A DNA stretch of 40,537 nucleotides from Paraphysomonas bandaiensis. Lineage: Eukaryota > Chrysophyceae. Below the pieces are notes generated by a model, which saw nothing but the letters and a program-made list of their open reading frames with translations, did no database searches and was not told where the DNA came from. The stretch lies in assembly GCA_965644295.1 (NCBI GenBank), contig CBFFRP010000340.1, forward strand, positions 1-40,537, given 5' to 3'. The translations under genes and the position numbers were made by a program. Every line of letters starts with the position of its first letter. Position 1 is the stretch's first letter. Below, piece after piece: positions 1-10,285 of this stretch.

Positions 1-3000
1 ACGAAACATGGATAATGTATCTTGAGATTCATCCCTAGGTGTCACAGTGTGCACTAAGTATCGAACTTTTTGTGCAGCATGAACCTTTCGTTTGGGTTTT
101 GATTTTGACTTAGTAGATCGTGAACCGGAAAGTGAGTCTGTACTGTGAGCAGGTATAGAGTCATCCAGTGTAGAGAAAGAAGAGTCATCATCACTATCCG
201 CCCAATGTACTTGTGGTGTACTAGAAACACTTGATGCTATGGAATTGGATTTCTTCCGTTCGCCACCAATGAATGTCGTATGCAAAGCACTCCCTCCATC
301 CCACCGGCTAGTCAAATCCCGAAATGCTGCCTGAAATTCCTCCTTCTGAGCCGTAGGCAACTGAGACCAAGGTTGGCTATACTTATTCAATCTGGACAAC
401 CAAAAATTGTATATTCGATTCCTTTCAATGTTACGTGGTGTCTCAGACACAAATCCAAGTGGGTCAAATTTCCCATTCGTGATGCGTCGGCATTGAGCGT
501 TGTTAATACTATGTCGAAGGCCACATCGTGAACATGTAAGCTTCGCAATCTCAATCGGTGTGAGAGATGGTTTGGGTTCCTCGCGTATGCCGGCATGAAC
601 TTTGTGATGTCGTCGTAAGCCTCCCTCACCCTTAGTTGTGTCTGGTTGTTTACTAGATTGGACATCAGGACGTATAATGTATAGCAGCGTTCCCTGCTGG
701 AATTCTTCCTGAATCTCTCGCCAGATTGATTCTACCTCCTCCCATGATAGACTCCAATTTTCAGTCGACTTCGCCCTTTCAATTTTTGTGATCTTATTGT
801 CGTACGCTGCAACCAACGATTTACCCCAAACAGGCTCTTTTCCTACCACTCGGCGCATAGATTCTTCCATCACCTGTGCCGTCTGGCGATCCGGCGTATT
901 ATGTTCAACTACCTCTTTTAGTTCATAATATAGTTGCATAACTGCTGTAGGCGTAGCGAGATCAGGAGCAGCCCAGTCCTCAATCTGTTTGGCACGCTGT
1001 TCATTGGTCTGTACGGGACAATAATTACGGATAGCCCAATGGCAGAAATGCACCCAACGACGCATCCAAAATTCATATTCAGTGGCTAATTGGCTATCCT
1101 CCTGGTCATCCCATATCTCTGGCACACGATTCAAAGACAACCGTTGCAGTTCCTCTTTAAAGCCGCCCTTAAAACACCAACCATTCTTTGTCTGTATGAC
1201 CAAATCTTTCAGCCCCATCTTGGCCTGACGTGCCTTCTGGACAGCAAAACGGAGTCCTCTTTCAATGGGGTATCGATTAGAATGATCTTTCTCTAGACGC
1301 ATCTTGTCATCAGTCTTCATGTAGAGAGTAGGCTCCTTGACTTCTCTTCTCCATGGAGTAGCTTTGGGCAATGCTTTAGACATTAACCGCATGGCTCTAG
1401 ACGATCGCATTTGGTTACAGAGCAGTGACCAGTGTTGCTCTCCAATTTGTTGAAGGTGACACCCGAATGCTTGTGCGTCTAGCAGTCTGCCATCTTCAGT
1501 TGGATAAATACGGGAATTCGATCTTGAACCCCTAGAACTCAACACTCGGGATGTACTTGATCTGGTATCCGCTGACCGACTTCCTCTGCTGACAAAGGAA
1601 CCCCGACTACCATTGCTGACGAAGGAGTGGTATGACTCATCGTCAGAGTCAACGGTCCTCTCTTCCCAAGATCCAAATTTTTTATTTTGCTGACTGAGTT
1701 GTTTGCTGAGGAGGTTGCAGCGCATCATTAGTTGGCTATCGGCCTCCTCCCACATAGTTTCAGCCATGTCTCTTATATCAAGGTATTGGTTCAGCACCAT
1801 ACACAATTCCGCTGTTTCGTAAATGTGCTCTTCAGCCACTAACTCATGTACATTGTCAAGAACTGTCAGCCTACTTAACCACTCGCGAACATTTGATGGT
1901 AATTGCAAGCCGTTTCCTCGATTTAAGACTAGTTGGGCAAGCTGAGAAATATCTTCCGCAGAACTCTCTCTTGCTATTTTCATTTGCTCAAAAAAGTGGT
2001 CCTGTAAACGATCAGTGACCTCAGTAGCTGTACAAGCCATGTAAATCTGCTGCTCCCAATGCTGCAGTGGCTCTGCTATATGAGCGGTGTATCGCTGTCT
2101 TGACCATCTGGTGGTATGTACCCTCCGTCGATCTGCGTACTGTTGCAGGATGTTAAGAGAAATCTTTAGGTCCATAGGGTCTCTAGCCCCACGATCCAGG
2201 TACAAATGCTCCATATATGTGTCCTCGTTTAGGTCTGGCCGAGGACGCAATCTTCTATGGCCCAATATTATGCACTTCTCTAATGTGTCTGTGGTGGGTC
2301 TCTTTGATCTGAGTATCCCCCTTCTTACTCGGCATCGATAACATAGACCACCCTGAATTTCCATTGAATTTACCTGGTCCTTACAATCGATACATTGATT
2401 TTCCGAGCAATAATAACATATTCCTCCTGCGGTGAGACGCTTGGGATCTGTGAGTCGCTGACAGATTTGACACCTATCCGCATCTCTACCTAGTTGGTCT
2501 GGTCTGCTGGTGTTATATACACCTTGCAATCCAGAGGTGGAATGTAGCACATTGTGTGCCTCATCCCCTGCGTGAGGTAAGGGTGTATAATGACACTCCT
2601 TTGCCTCAGCCTCCTTGTTACTTTGTTCCTTGAATGGCAAGGGGTCCATATGCAATGGACTATCTCCTGTCGCATCTGCATCAAACGAACAAAAATCATC
2701 CTGAGCCCTCAATGGTTGAATAGCGTCCTTACCGAATGCGAGAGGTTTTCGGGCTGACAAGGGTACCTCCTCCGGACTACTAAGACGATCCACCAGTTCT
2801 GGAACAGTCGTTGCTTGACTGTCTGCTTCATGAGTTTCTGTCTCTCTAAAGTCGTCACTTTGTTTATTGAGAGATGAAATTTCCTTAAAAAATTGAGACA
2901 CCAACGTCTCTGATTCGATCTCAGACAACCCAAATGCCAAGCCTATATCCCGGATTTGATCCTCACTGGCATTGGCAATGGAAGGGTCTAACCCTCCAAG

Positions 3001-3075
3001 CATAAGCCTGAGGGTCCTTCTCACTGACTCGAATTTAGTAGACTCTTGTGCGCTATCAAGAGTCTCCTCCTCCAT
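1..3075 (-). CDS. Gag or Gag-Pol polyprotein of LTR retrotransposon (partial, runs off left edge)
   Basis: ATG at 3075 (MEEETLDSAQ...) opens a frame of 1025 codons with no stop before the window edge. Residues about 202-248 hold four CxxC pairs (C202/C205, C220/C223, C228/C231, C245/C248), a treble-clef or cross-brace zinc-finger pattern that is unusual for a Gag. Around residue 480-520 there is a Ser/Arg/Gly-rich stretch (GSRGSFVSRGSRS). At about nt 485-540 there is a zinc-knuckle-like motif, CSRCGLRHSINNAQC (C-x2-C-x3-H-x6-C), as expected of nucleocapsid. The rest is charged and helical with no recognised domain. The frame could continue into protease just past the left edge. Gag identity rests on position after the LTR and leader plus the knuckle. 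Confidence 0.8.
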   Translation of the reverse strand, partial: MEEETLDSAQESTKFESVRRTLRLMLGGLDPSIANASEDQIRDIGLAFGLSEIESETLVSQFFKEISSLNKQSDDFRETETHEADSQATTVPELVDRLSSPEEVPLSARKPLAFGKDAIQPLRAQDDFCSFDADATGDSPLHMDPLPFKEQSNKEAEAKECHYTPLPHAGDEAHNVLHSTSGLQGVYNTSRPDQLGRDADRCQICQRLTDPKRLTAGGICYYCSENQCIDCKDQVNSMEIQGGLCYRCRVRRGILRSKRPTTDTLEKCIILGHRRLRPRPDLNEDTYMEHLYLDRGARDPMDLKISLNILQQYADRRRVHTTRWSRQRYTAHIAEPLQHWEQQIYMACTATEVTDRLQDHFFEQMKIARESSAEDISQLAQLVLNRGNGLQLPSNVREWLSRLTVLDNVHELVAEEHIYETAELCMVLNQYLDIRDMAETMWEEADSQLMMRCNLLSKQLSQQNKKFGSWEERTVDSDDESYHSFVSNGSRGSFVSRGSRSADTRSSTSRVLSSRGSRSNSRIYPTEDGRLLDAQAFGCHLQQIGEQHWSLLCNQMRSSRAMRLMSKALPKATPWRREVKEPTLYMKTDDKMRLEKDHSNRYPIERGLRFAVQKARQAKMGLKDLVIQTKNGWCFKGGFKEELQRLSLNRVPEIWDDQEDSQLATEYEFWMRRWVHFCHWAIRNYCPVQTNEQRAKQIEDWAAPDLATPTAVMQLYYELKEVVEHNTPDRQTAQVMEESMRRVVGKEPVWGKSLVAAYDNKITKIERAKSTENWSLSWEEVESIWREIQEEFQQGTLLYIIRPDVQSSKQPDTTKGEGGLRRHHKVHAGIREEPKPSLTPIEIAKLTCSRCGLRHSINNAQCRRITNGKFDPLGFVSETPRNIERNRIYNFWLSRLNKYSQPWSQLPTAQKEEFQAAFRDLTSRWDGGSALHTTFIGGERKKSNSIASSVSSTPQVHWADSDDDSSFSTLDDSIPAHSTDSLSGSRSTKSKSKPKRKVHAAQKVRYLVHTVTPRDESQDTLSMFR

Positions 3076-3440
3076 AATAATAACAATATAATCAAATCAC
3101 AATGAACAAATATATGTCTACAACTACAATGCTATCTACCAGCAATTTCAAGAGTAAGGAAATTGCATCTTATTATCAATAATATAAATATGTCTACCTA
3201 CGATTCCGTGATCAATGGAATGAACATCATTCATATTCAATACCAAACACATCAGTCTAACACAGTTGATCATAATAACTCATCACAACTGTATAAGGGA
3301 AGATACATTCAGTATTCTCTTTGTAGTTGAAGCCTGGTATTCGTACTCCTTAGTACAATCAATCCCCAATAAGCACTGAAGGAAATACGTAATGTATAAC
3401 TGTATTACTGGATAATCTGGCAATACACATCTATCAGCGT

Positions 3441-3769
3441 GGATATCAAACCCGGAATTCTCCAGTAAACTTCTCCAGCCTTAAAGTCAATATATATATA
3501 TAATAAGAACATATATATATATCATCCATCATCAGTATCATCATTATGTCTCATTATTGATAATCATGTCTCTCTTTGTCTTTTGAATGATTATGTAAAT
3601 ATCAATAATAAGCATGAATTGTCATAGTCATAATACATCATATATCTCAGTGTGAGTTATGGTAATAATAATAATATTCAATCTATGTTTGCACAGATAG
3701 TATGTACAAACTTAAGCATATACAATAGAGAGCTTGTAGAATAGAATAACCTGATAGCTGGTTATTACA
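3441..3769 (-). repeat. 5' LTR of the left retrotransposon
   Basis: It begins TGTAATAACC on the minus strand. Over 329 nt it aligns without net indels to 40207-40535 (plus strand), with only about five substitutions by eye. The exact 3' end is uncertain because the right copy is cut by the window edge two bases after the alignment ends. The bases just outside the start (GTATG) would be the target-site duplication if the other end were visible. Confidence 0.85.
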
Positions 3770-3787
3770 CATACAAGTTTCAAATCT

Positions 3788-3935
3788 CTTCTGTAGCGCT
3801 AAATAGTAGGATAATAGAATTTGTGCTGATTAGTTATGGGTAGAGGTCTAACTAGTAGATCTAGCATACCACTAGCCACTAGATCGGAACCAGTTTTTAA
3901 CGCCTATTGCTAAATAAAAATACTTTCAATATATC
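3788..3935 (+). repeat. 133-nt dispersed repeat, copy 1
   Basis: 3788-3920 matches the reverse complement of 10286-10418 at about 96% (some 5 differences in 133 nt) and, less closely, 33174-33311. It starts CTTCTGTAGCGCTAAATAG and ends in an A-rich TAAATAAAAA. Copies 1 and 3 share a further ACTTTCAATATAT after that. The shared 3' ends and differing 5' extents are typical of a retroposed element. It sits 18 nt outside the LTR. Confidence 0.75.
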
Positions 3936-4599
3936 CTATCTTTTCTTGAAACAGGGAGTGTCTTATGAAAGTAGTAATTTCAACAAAGTGTAGTTGCGAC
4001 TTGACTTACGGTTCCATACTTTGAGATTCTACAACTGCAACTAATAATTCATTTAATATTTGGCACTTCTCTGCCAATTTGGTCCTACTGATATCATCGA
4101 GATGCCACTCCGTCAACTATCACAGCTGTCGGATGACGAGGAAATCAGTCCGAGATATCCTCTGTGACGAAGAGGACTCGTGACCTATCCACCAGGCTGA
4201 ATATTTTCAGAGAATATTTCTCCTGTATCTATTTACACTCATATGATCTTGTTACTGCACTTATAAGCACCGTAAACATCATCAAATACATATAACAGGT
4301 GCATATATCCTCCCATTTCGAGGTTAATATGATCTCATCCACTGAATCCCTGCATCACATCTACTGCTCAGAGATTAATGGCAATGGAATATCTTCAAGT
4401 GTCCCAATGGACTTGCAATAAGTGTACTGGATATCTACTCTAGAGTGAGTATATCTTAAGCACGTATAAAAACCCTACCTTCTACGTGCTAATTTCTTGA
4501 TATTTATAGTTTTGAAAACTGGATTATTGAAAATCCTGTATTTTGGAGGTCTGCCTATCCACACTGGAAAAGCAGGCAGTACAATATGTATACCGGTAT
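3936..4599. other. intergenic, no gene seen
   Basis: AT-rich sequence without a convincing open frame or RNA gene. Confidence 0.5.
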
Positions 4600-4847
4600 A
4601 CTGTACATGTAGTCACATGTAGTCGTATATATGACATATATGACTATGACTGCTTGTGTATAGGAAGATAACATCTACAGGCAGCAGTATACTGCTGTAC
4701 GTGTACTCCAGGCAGGCAGTGGGATGTACTGCTGTAGGTAGGTATACCATATACATACTCCAGCCACACCTCTCGCCTATCGCACATATAGCTCCATCTC
4801 CCTTATAGTCACAAGTAGCTCATAGAACTCATACACACACACTGAAT
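4600..4847 (+). promoter_or_regulatory. probable promoter region of the 4848 gene
   Basis: The region just upstream of the start codon holds short palindromic TATA/GTATAC stretches and two copies of the TACTGCTGTA motif, at about 4691 and 4730. The same motif occurs upstream of several other genes here. No transcription start can be seen directly. Confidence 0.35.
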
Positions 4848-6115
4848 ATGAAAAGATTCTTAAATATTCGTCAGGTGTTCTCATGGCGTAAACAGGGACG
4901 TAGATACACTCTCAAAGAAAGGATTGTAGGGAAACATGTGACAGATAAGCAAGACGAGGATATAGCGGAGTTGAATACTGTATCGAAATTAATGGAGAGT
5001 TTGTGTTCAGCTCCTCTTAGTAGTAGTCATCCCCTGCGGCCCATATCACAATCACTTAAAGAGAAGGCCGCCGTTAGTCAGGCTCCCTCTTTGACTGAGG
5101 TAGTGTGACTCTATGCGAAGTAATATTGTGTTGACTGTTGATTTCAGCAATTAAATATGTTGGAAAATTTAGTGGACAAGGCACTACTGAACTACAATGA
5201 TACATATACATCTTATCCTGTTACTGATGCGGAGGAAGCACTGTGCACAAAAAACTACGTTTCTTTTCAAAGTGCTTTACGACTAGATTTTTTTAAGAGG
5301 TATTGTGCTTATCTACGCGAGGCTATTGAAGCTGGAGAATTGAAGTCTAGCGCTTTACCGGAAGGGAGGCTCCTTGCACTAATCGATTCTACGTTAATGG
5401 GCAGTGGGGCTGAACGAAACTATGGTAAGTGATGGATGCTAATGCGAATGATATGACATAGACGTATACAATAACGTTTGTAATTATCTCTTCTATGCAG
5501 CACACTTGCGTTTGTATAACTCAGCCTTCACCCCAGCTCGGCTCCAGTGCAGTTTTTATACCTTATACAATCCTGAGGTTGAGGCAGCTGTAAACGCAGC
5601 TAAATCTTTGCCATTAAGCACCAAGAAAATTCATACCAAAGCCATTCCGAAGAGCTCAAAGACCTACCTACTGGACAAACTAGAGCTCAACGTTATGTCG
5701 AGATGTGTGTTTGCGTGGTCAGGTATAGGGTGATATTCTGTATGGGGATTACTTTTAATGCTTTTTGTGTATATAGACCCAAAGTACTCGGGGTTTAAGC
5801 AGGTGGACGATAATGACGAGATGTTGGCGTCAGATATATACATTGGCAGACAGCAGTATTTTGACGAAGGAAATTCCATTGCAAAGAAATTTGTAGATGC
5901 TTACATAGCAAGTAGACATGAACATTACAATGGTGTGAACGAGTTCAGGAAAAACGTGCTTTATGGCTCTGTTTTTCTAGTCGTTATCTGTGCTCTTGAC
6001 TGGCACGTATGTAACATGTGAGTAAACTATAAAGACTTGTTCCTTTAATGTTCAGAAAGAATGTGCACACTACTCCGAATTACGAATCATGAACGCAATT
6101 TATGCTATATCATAA
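4848..6115 (+). CDS. hypothetical protein, five exons, 346 aa
   Basis: Exons 4848-5099, 5148-5424, 5501-5722, 5777-6006 and 6056-6115 join in frame across GT-AG introns of 48, 76, 54 and 49 nt. The start MKRFLNIRQVFSWRKQG is the first ATG after a CACACA-rich leader. The N-terminus is basic, the middle is helical (FQSALRLDFFKRYCAYL), and there is one hydrophobic segment near the C-terminus (VLYGSVFLVVICALDW) that could be a membrane anchor. The helical core with F/Y-rich helices faintly recalls an RGS-type bundle, but I cannot claim it. The last junction is ambiguous: a donor at 6018 would also keep the frame open, and without splicing the frame stops at 6021. I do not recognise the family. 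Confidence 0.65.
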
Positions 6116-7062
6116 TTCTTGGTATAGTTCCCGCTAAAGGTAGAGAGTATAACAGTGCTATGTAGTAGTTTCGTAGGCTAGCTTCTATTAAAATAGGTAT
6201 GTTTCTCTACGATAGAACTGTAAAATACGATAAGTACAATATGGAAAACTTTAATACGTAATCAAAAATGCTATAACCCATAGCCCTAGAACTGTGAAAA
6301 ACTGAAGTATCATAACGATTCAAGATCAGTGGTCAATATGAAAGAAGTATAAAACTATGATGTTCATATGTTTTACATGCCTATGCACTATGTAAAAATA
6401 ATCACCTATCTAGTAGAACGACTTAACTTGTCTTTAGCAATCTAATATCGAAACCAGCATAACTGCTCAAAAAAATCTTACCAGTACAACAATACCGTTG
6501 CAATATAAATTATATATGATCAGCATATATCACTTCGAGAAATTAGAAGCGCTTAAATGAAATAAGATTTTCAACCTGAAATAGCCATATAAAATATGTA
6601 CTAATATACACTATATATTGTTCGTAAACTGCTTCGACTACATCATGGCGGATGAATATTACTTTCATCATATTTATTGAAGTACTTGTAGTACATGGAA
6701 GAACCTGTTTGCACTTAGCATTGATCTAACGATTATACATCATTGCTTGACACAATTTATAGTATATAGTATTAGTCAATCTCATGTAAGTATATAGTGC
6801 CATTATGCAGTCCGGGCATGTAGGAGAACTATTGAGAGAGCAGGGATATTATTACTTTAAACTCCAATGAACTTGTGATTCTTGTAATGAGATATCTCAA
6901 CCAATGCAACCAATGCACCCTTTGGCAACCAATGCACCCTTTGGCAACCAATGCAACCATGAGCAACCAATGCAACCATAAGATATCATCACTACAAAGA
7001 TATGACTGTAGATATATGTATTTATTATATATTATTTATTTTTTTTGTAATCTGTGTGCTGA
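6116..7062. other. intergenic with short CAACCAATGCA tandem repeat
   Basis: AT-rich and without a gene. At 6898-6980 the unit CAACCAATGCACCCTTTGG and shortened versions of it repeat about six times, directly upstream of the tRNA. Confidence 0.6.
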
Positions 7063-7135
7063 GGTTTCGTGGTGTAGGGGTTATCACATGTCGTTCACAC
7101 CGACAAGGTCGCCGGTTCGATTCCGGCCGAAATCA
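7063..7135 (+). tRNA. tRNA-Val (anticodon CAC)
   Basis: A 73-nt cloverleaf folds fully: acceptor GGTTTCG/CGAAATC (one G-U), D stem GTG/CAC, anticodon stem TGTCG/CGACA with loop TTCACAC, and T arm GCCGG-TTCGATT-CCGGC, with discriminator A. The anticodon CAC (7096-7098) reads valine GTG codons. The internal Pol III B box is GGTTCGATTCC. There is no intron and no encoded CCA. Confidence 0.95.
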
Positions 7136-7141
7136 GCCTTA

Positions 7142-7147
7142 TTTTTT
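7142..7147 (+). terminator. RNA polymerase III terminator (T6)
   Basis: A run of six T lies seven bases after the tRNA 3' end, the usual Pol III stop signal. Confidence 0.8.
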
Positions 7148-7279
7148 GGTGATGTGCATTATGCATCATATGCAGCTTGTTTTTTTTAATAGTAGTATAT
7201 AGCAGCATCAGCAGAATATGTTAGTATGTACTTTAGAGGTGTGTAGATAGGTACTGTTGGTGGGTCTCTAGGTACATGT

Positions 7280-7369
7280 CCATATGTGTATGTATGTATG
7301 TGTATGTATGTATAGTTTATTATTTTGCATCTACACATACATATATACACATACATATATACACATACA
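7280..7369. repeat. inverted pair of GTAT/ATAC microsatellites
   Basis: TGTATGTATG-type repeats at about 7285-7313 face ACACATACATATAT-type repeats at about 7331-7369, so the two can form a hairpin. They lie within 130 nt of the kynureninase start codon. Confidence 0.7.
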
Positions 7370-7413
7370 GAGCATCACATCATACCGATAGACACAGCAA
7401 ATAGTCCTTTACA

Positions 7414-9002
7414 ATGTCCACCGATCCAAGTGCTGTTGCATGGCAATCCTCATGGTCCTTAGGACCATATTCGAACTCCCGTACATTTGCTGAGTATTGG
7501 GATACGGAGGATGCGTTGAGAGACTATAAACAAGAGTTCGTCTTCCCTCCCGCCCCTCCTTCTTCTCCTCGTGATACATGCATCTATCTATGTGGTAATT
7601 ATCATATACAGATTCATAGATATGTGTGATATACGTCTGTATGTATGATCAGGGAATTCACTGGGACTACAGCCCAGAGGACTCCAGGCGCAGATACAGA
7701 TACAGTTAAACAAGTGGTCAGAGCAAGGGGTTGAAGCTCACTTCGATCAGCCTACTCCATGGGTATCGATTGATGACATTGTTGTTGATTCGATGGCTAA
7801 TTTGGTTGGGGCTCTTCCCTCTGAAGTTGTGGTTATGAATAGTTTGACAGCTAATTTGCATCTTATGATGAGTGCTTTCTATAAGCCGAACGAGAAGAGG
7901 TTCAAGATCATGACAGAAAAGCGCGCATTTCCTTCAGATACCCATGCGGTTGTTTCGCAGATTAAGTTTCATGGACTTGACCCAGCGGTGGCTCTTGTAG
8001 AGGTAGCCCCTCGAGAAGGGGAAGTCACCCTGCGTACGGAGGATATTCTGGCGGTACGTTCATGCGACTTGAATTCGTGCTAGTTATTCATATATAAACC
8101 CGAATACAAGTATTTATTCGTGTTGCCTGGATAATAACTAATAGATGTGTGCAGACTATCCGAGAGCACGGAGATAGTCTCGCTCTCGTCATGCTTAGTG
8201 GCGTACAATACGGAACTGGACAGTTCTTCGACATCCCTACTATTACGAAAGAAACCCACGCTGTAGGTGCTGTGGCGGGATGGGACCTTGCCCACGCTGT
8301 GGGTAATGTTATTCTCTCCCTTCATGAGTGGGATGTGGATTTCGCTTGCTGGTGCACGTACAAGTACCTCAACAGCGGCCCTGGATGTATCGGAGGGTGC
8401 TTCGTACATGAACGTAACGGCCGTGTTACCCGTGAAGAAGATGGGTCCTACTCTTTCATGAACCGATTTTCAGGGTGGTGGGGTCACAGACTGGAAGATA
8501 GGTTCCAGATGGACCCAGAATTCATACCGGTTGAGGGGGCCTATGGGTTCAGGTTGTCTAATCCTCCTGTGGTATGCGTCTCCTGTGTGAGGGCATCATT
8601 GGATGTGTTTGATAAGGTGAGCTGCATGTTTATGCTATCATATTTGCTATATTGTACACGTATTTAAATTTCTACTCTTTCTAGGCCGGTATGCCCGCTC
8701 TACGCGCCAAATCAGTCCGTCTAACGGCTTACCTTGAATACTTGATTAAGGAGGAACTTGCCGACGATGTTTCTATTTTCACACCTGTTGATCCGGATGC
8801 ACGCGGCTGCCAGTTGTCCCTCACTTTCAACAAGGGTAACGTTGACGACATCTTTGAGAAGCTCAAAGGTTACGGCGTTGTGTGCGATGTACGAAAGCCT
8901 AATATCATGCGTATTGCACCGACACCGCTTTATAACTCTTTCACGGACGTTTTCGACTTTGTGTCAATATTGAAGGCTATATTGGCATCTATTTCATCAT
9001 AA
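7414..9002 (+). CDS. KYNU: kynureninase (EC 3.7.1.3)
   Basis: Four exons (7414-7594, 7653-8053, 8155-8616, 8685-9002; introns 58, 101 and 68 nt) give 453 aa, close to the usual family length. The enzyme is PLP-dependent and cuts kynurenine or 3-hydroxykynurenine to anthranilate or 3-hydroxyanthranilate plus alanine, in tryptophan breakdown and de novo NAD synthesis in the cytosol. Visible family marks are the N-terminal YLCGNSLGLQP, the PLP-ring aspartate in GWDLAHAVGN (D238), the Schiff-base lysine in CTYKYLNSGPG (K264), and the C-terminal RIAPTPLYNSFTDVFDF small-domain motif. All junctions keep frame. No sign of damage. No neighbouring gene of the pathway is present. Confidence 0.96.
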
Positions 9003-9659
9003 ATCTAGTCTAGCAGTGTTCGTGTAGTTACACTTATGCTTAAAGACTGAGTGCATTAGTGCAATACTAGCGTAACACAGTCACAACATGTTGTCTTGGC
9101 TATCTATAATCAATTAACAATTGTGATTTCGGCACCACATGGATTGCTTTTTTAATAGAACATCGACGTTCTGCTATTATGTAAATTGTTTTGACCCACT
9201 GAATGAATTGCTAGGATAAAGTTATCTCTGTTATACTTGATTCACGTATATCTCTTAAAGCGTGGATGCAACACGTACCACGTATATACAAAGAAATATC
9301 AATTGACTGAATAATTACCAGACTATATATTATATATAAGATACGCGACTGTACAAGACACACCTAACCCTAACCCTTAACTTTGGTGCAAACGTGTCTT
9401 GCTATTACATTATATCTCATCTTATAATTATATGAACTATGAAGATAATAACAGTTTTACTAGTAATTCCCTGACTTATTGCTACACAGTATACAGGAAA
9501 ATTACTAGTAATATAGTTTTTGTTCTTTGCCAACGATATTATATTGAAGGTCTTTTTATTTATTATAAAAGCTCTGATTATTACATGAGAGAACTTGTTG
9601 CATTTGTCTATCTATTATTCTAGACTAGTGATAACACAGATTACGAAATGCTCAGTTGT
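9003..9659. other. intergenic; one telomere-like CCCTAA stretch
   Basis: No gene is visible. CACCTAACCCTAACCCTTAAC at about 9361-9380 holds roughly two and a half telomere-type CCCTAA units, an interstitial trace at most. Confidence 0.5.
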
Positions 9660-10285
9660 CTCGGGACTGCTTGTGCATTGCTGCAAGCACCTTGGTGCAA
9701 CCATCCCTTGTTTTACGTTTAGTCAGGTGGTCTTCCTTTGGGTAGTGTGTCTGGTGGTCCAGTTCCGTGTGCGATCCGGGGGGAGGGGGGTGACGTGCCA
9801 TTCTGTGAATGTGTGGCAGCGGGGGTTTTGTGTTCACAAGTTGTGGTTGGAATTCTGTCGGGAATGAGTGTCGTCTGCCTCCGGATCGGGTTGGCAGGCC
9901 CGCGTTGGGGACGAGGTCTCTTGGGGGGCACGGCTCTGGGGGTGGATGTTACTTTAAGTAGCTGGAGGATCGTCGGGTTGGTGGCGGAGTGTGTGTGGTG
10001 TGGTTGTGAGCTGGCGTTAGCCGAGGGTGGTGTCATTGTTGTCGCGTCGAGTCTGTGAAACCTACAGCCTCTGTTTTTGAGCATGTTTAGTCCTCCATTG
10101 TAGAGAGGGAGCAGAATTTTGGTGACTGATTTTTCGAGCTTGTGGAACTGGTGATCAAGTAGCGAGGTGGAAATGTTGTGGCCGAAAGCGTTAGCCAGTT
10201 GCGAGGCTGTTAGTTGGCCAGTCCAGTATCTCTCAACTTGAGGTGTGTCGGGATCCCAAGCAGCCCTCGCGAGTCTACGTAGGTC
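9660..10285 (-). mobile_element. decayed GC-rich repeat element A
   Basis: A sharp GC-rich island in AT-rich surroundings, read on the minus strand. It contains one open frame (9719-10285) and ends at a compact hairpin motif (9663-9707) that recurs at 10419-10465 in element B. At 10285/10286 the frame abuts the A-rich 3' end of element B's tail, as if B had inserted into A. No reverse transcriptase or transposase is visible, so the class is unknown. Confidence 0.55.
9719..10285 (-). pseudogene. 5'-truncated repeat-element ORF, Pro/Thr/Ser-rich C-terminus
   Basis: The frame is open for 189 codons with no start codon in the first 60. It begins DLRRLARAAWDPDTPQ, continues with a helical stretch (ERYWTGQLTASQLANAFG, then HKLEKSVTKILLPL) and turns Pro/Thr/His-rich after residue 80. 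The helical part looks like genuine protein, perhaps a structural (Gag/ORF1-like) or linker region of a retroelement. I cannot assign a family. Truncation at the element B junction explains the missing start. Confidence 0.45.

Larger units (their letters stand above)
1..3769 (-). mobile_element. LTR retrotransposon (chromovirus-like), 5' part
   Basis: The element reads leftward: LTR (3769-3441), an untranslated leader of about 365 nt (3440-3076), then a long open Gag/Gag-Pol frame from 3075 that is still open at base 1. The LTR starts TGTAATAACC and is nearly identical, in inverted orientation, to 40207-40535 at the other end of the window. There it follows a chromodomain-type integrase, which is why I assign this element to the Ty3/gypsy chromovirus group. 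The intact 1025-codon frame suggests a young, possibly active copy. Protease, reverse transcriptase and integrase would lie outside the window. I could not identify a primer-binding site with confidence. Confidence 0.85.

Noticed and set aside
9361-9380. Telomere or chromosome end
   Set aside because: Only about two and a half CCCTAA units inside gene-bearing sequence, so it is at most an interstitial trace.
9738-10058. 106-codon plus-strand frame in the GC island
   Set aside because: It is the antisense of the better-supported minus-strand frame and is explained by GC-rich composition.
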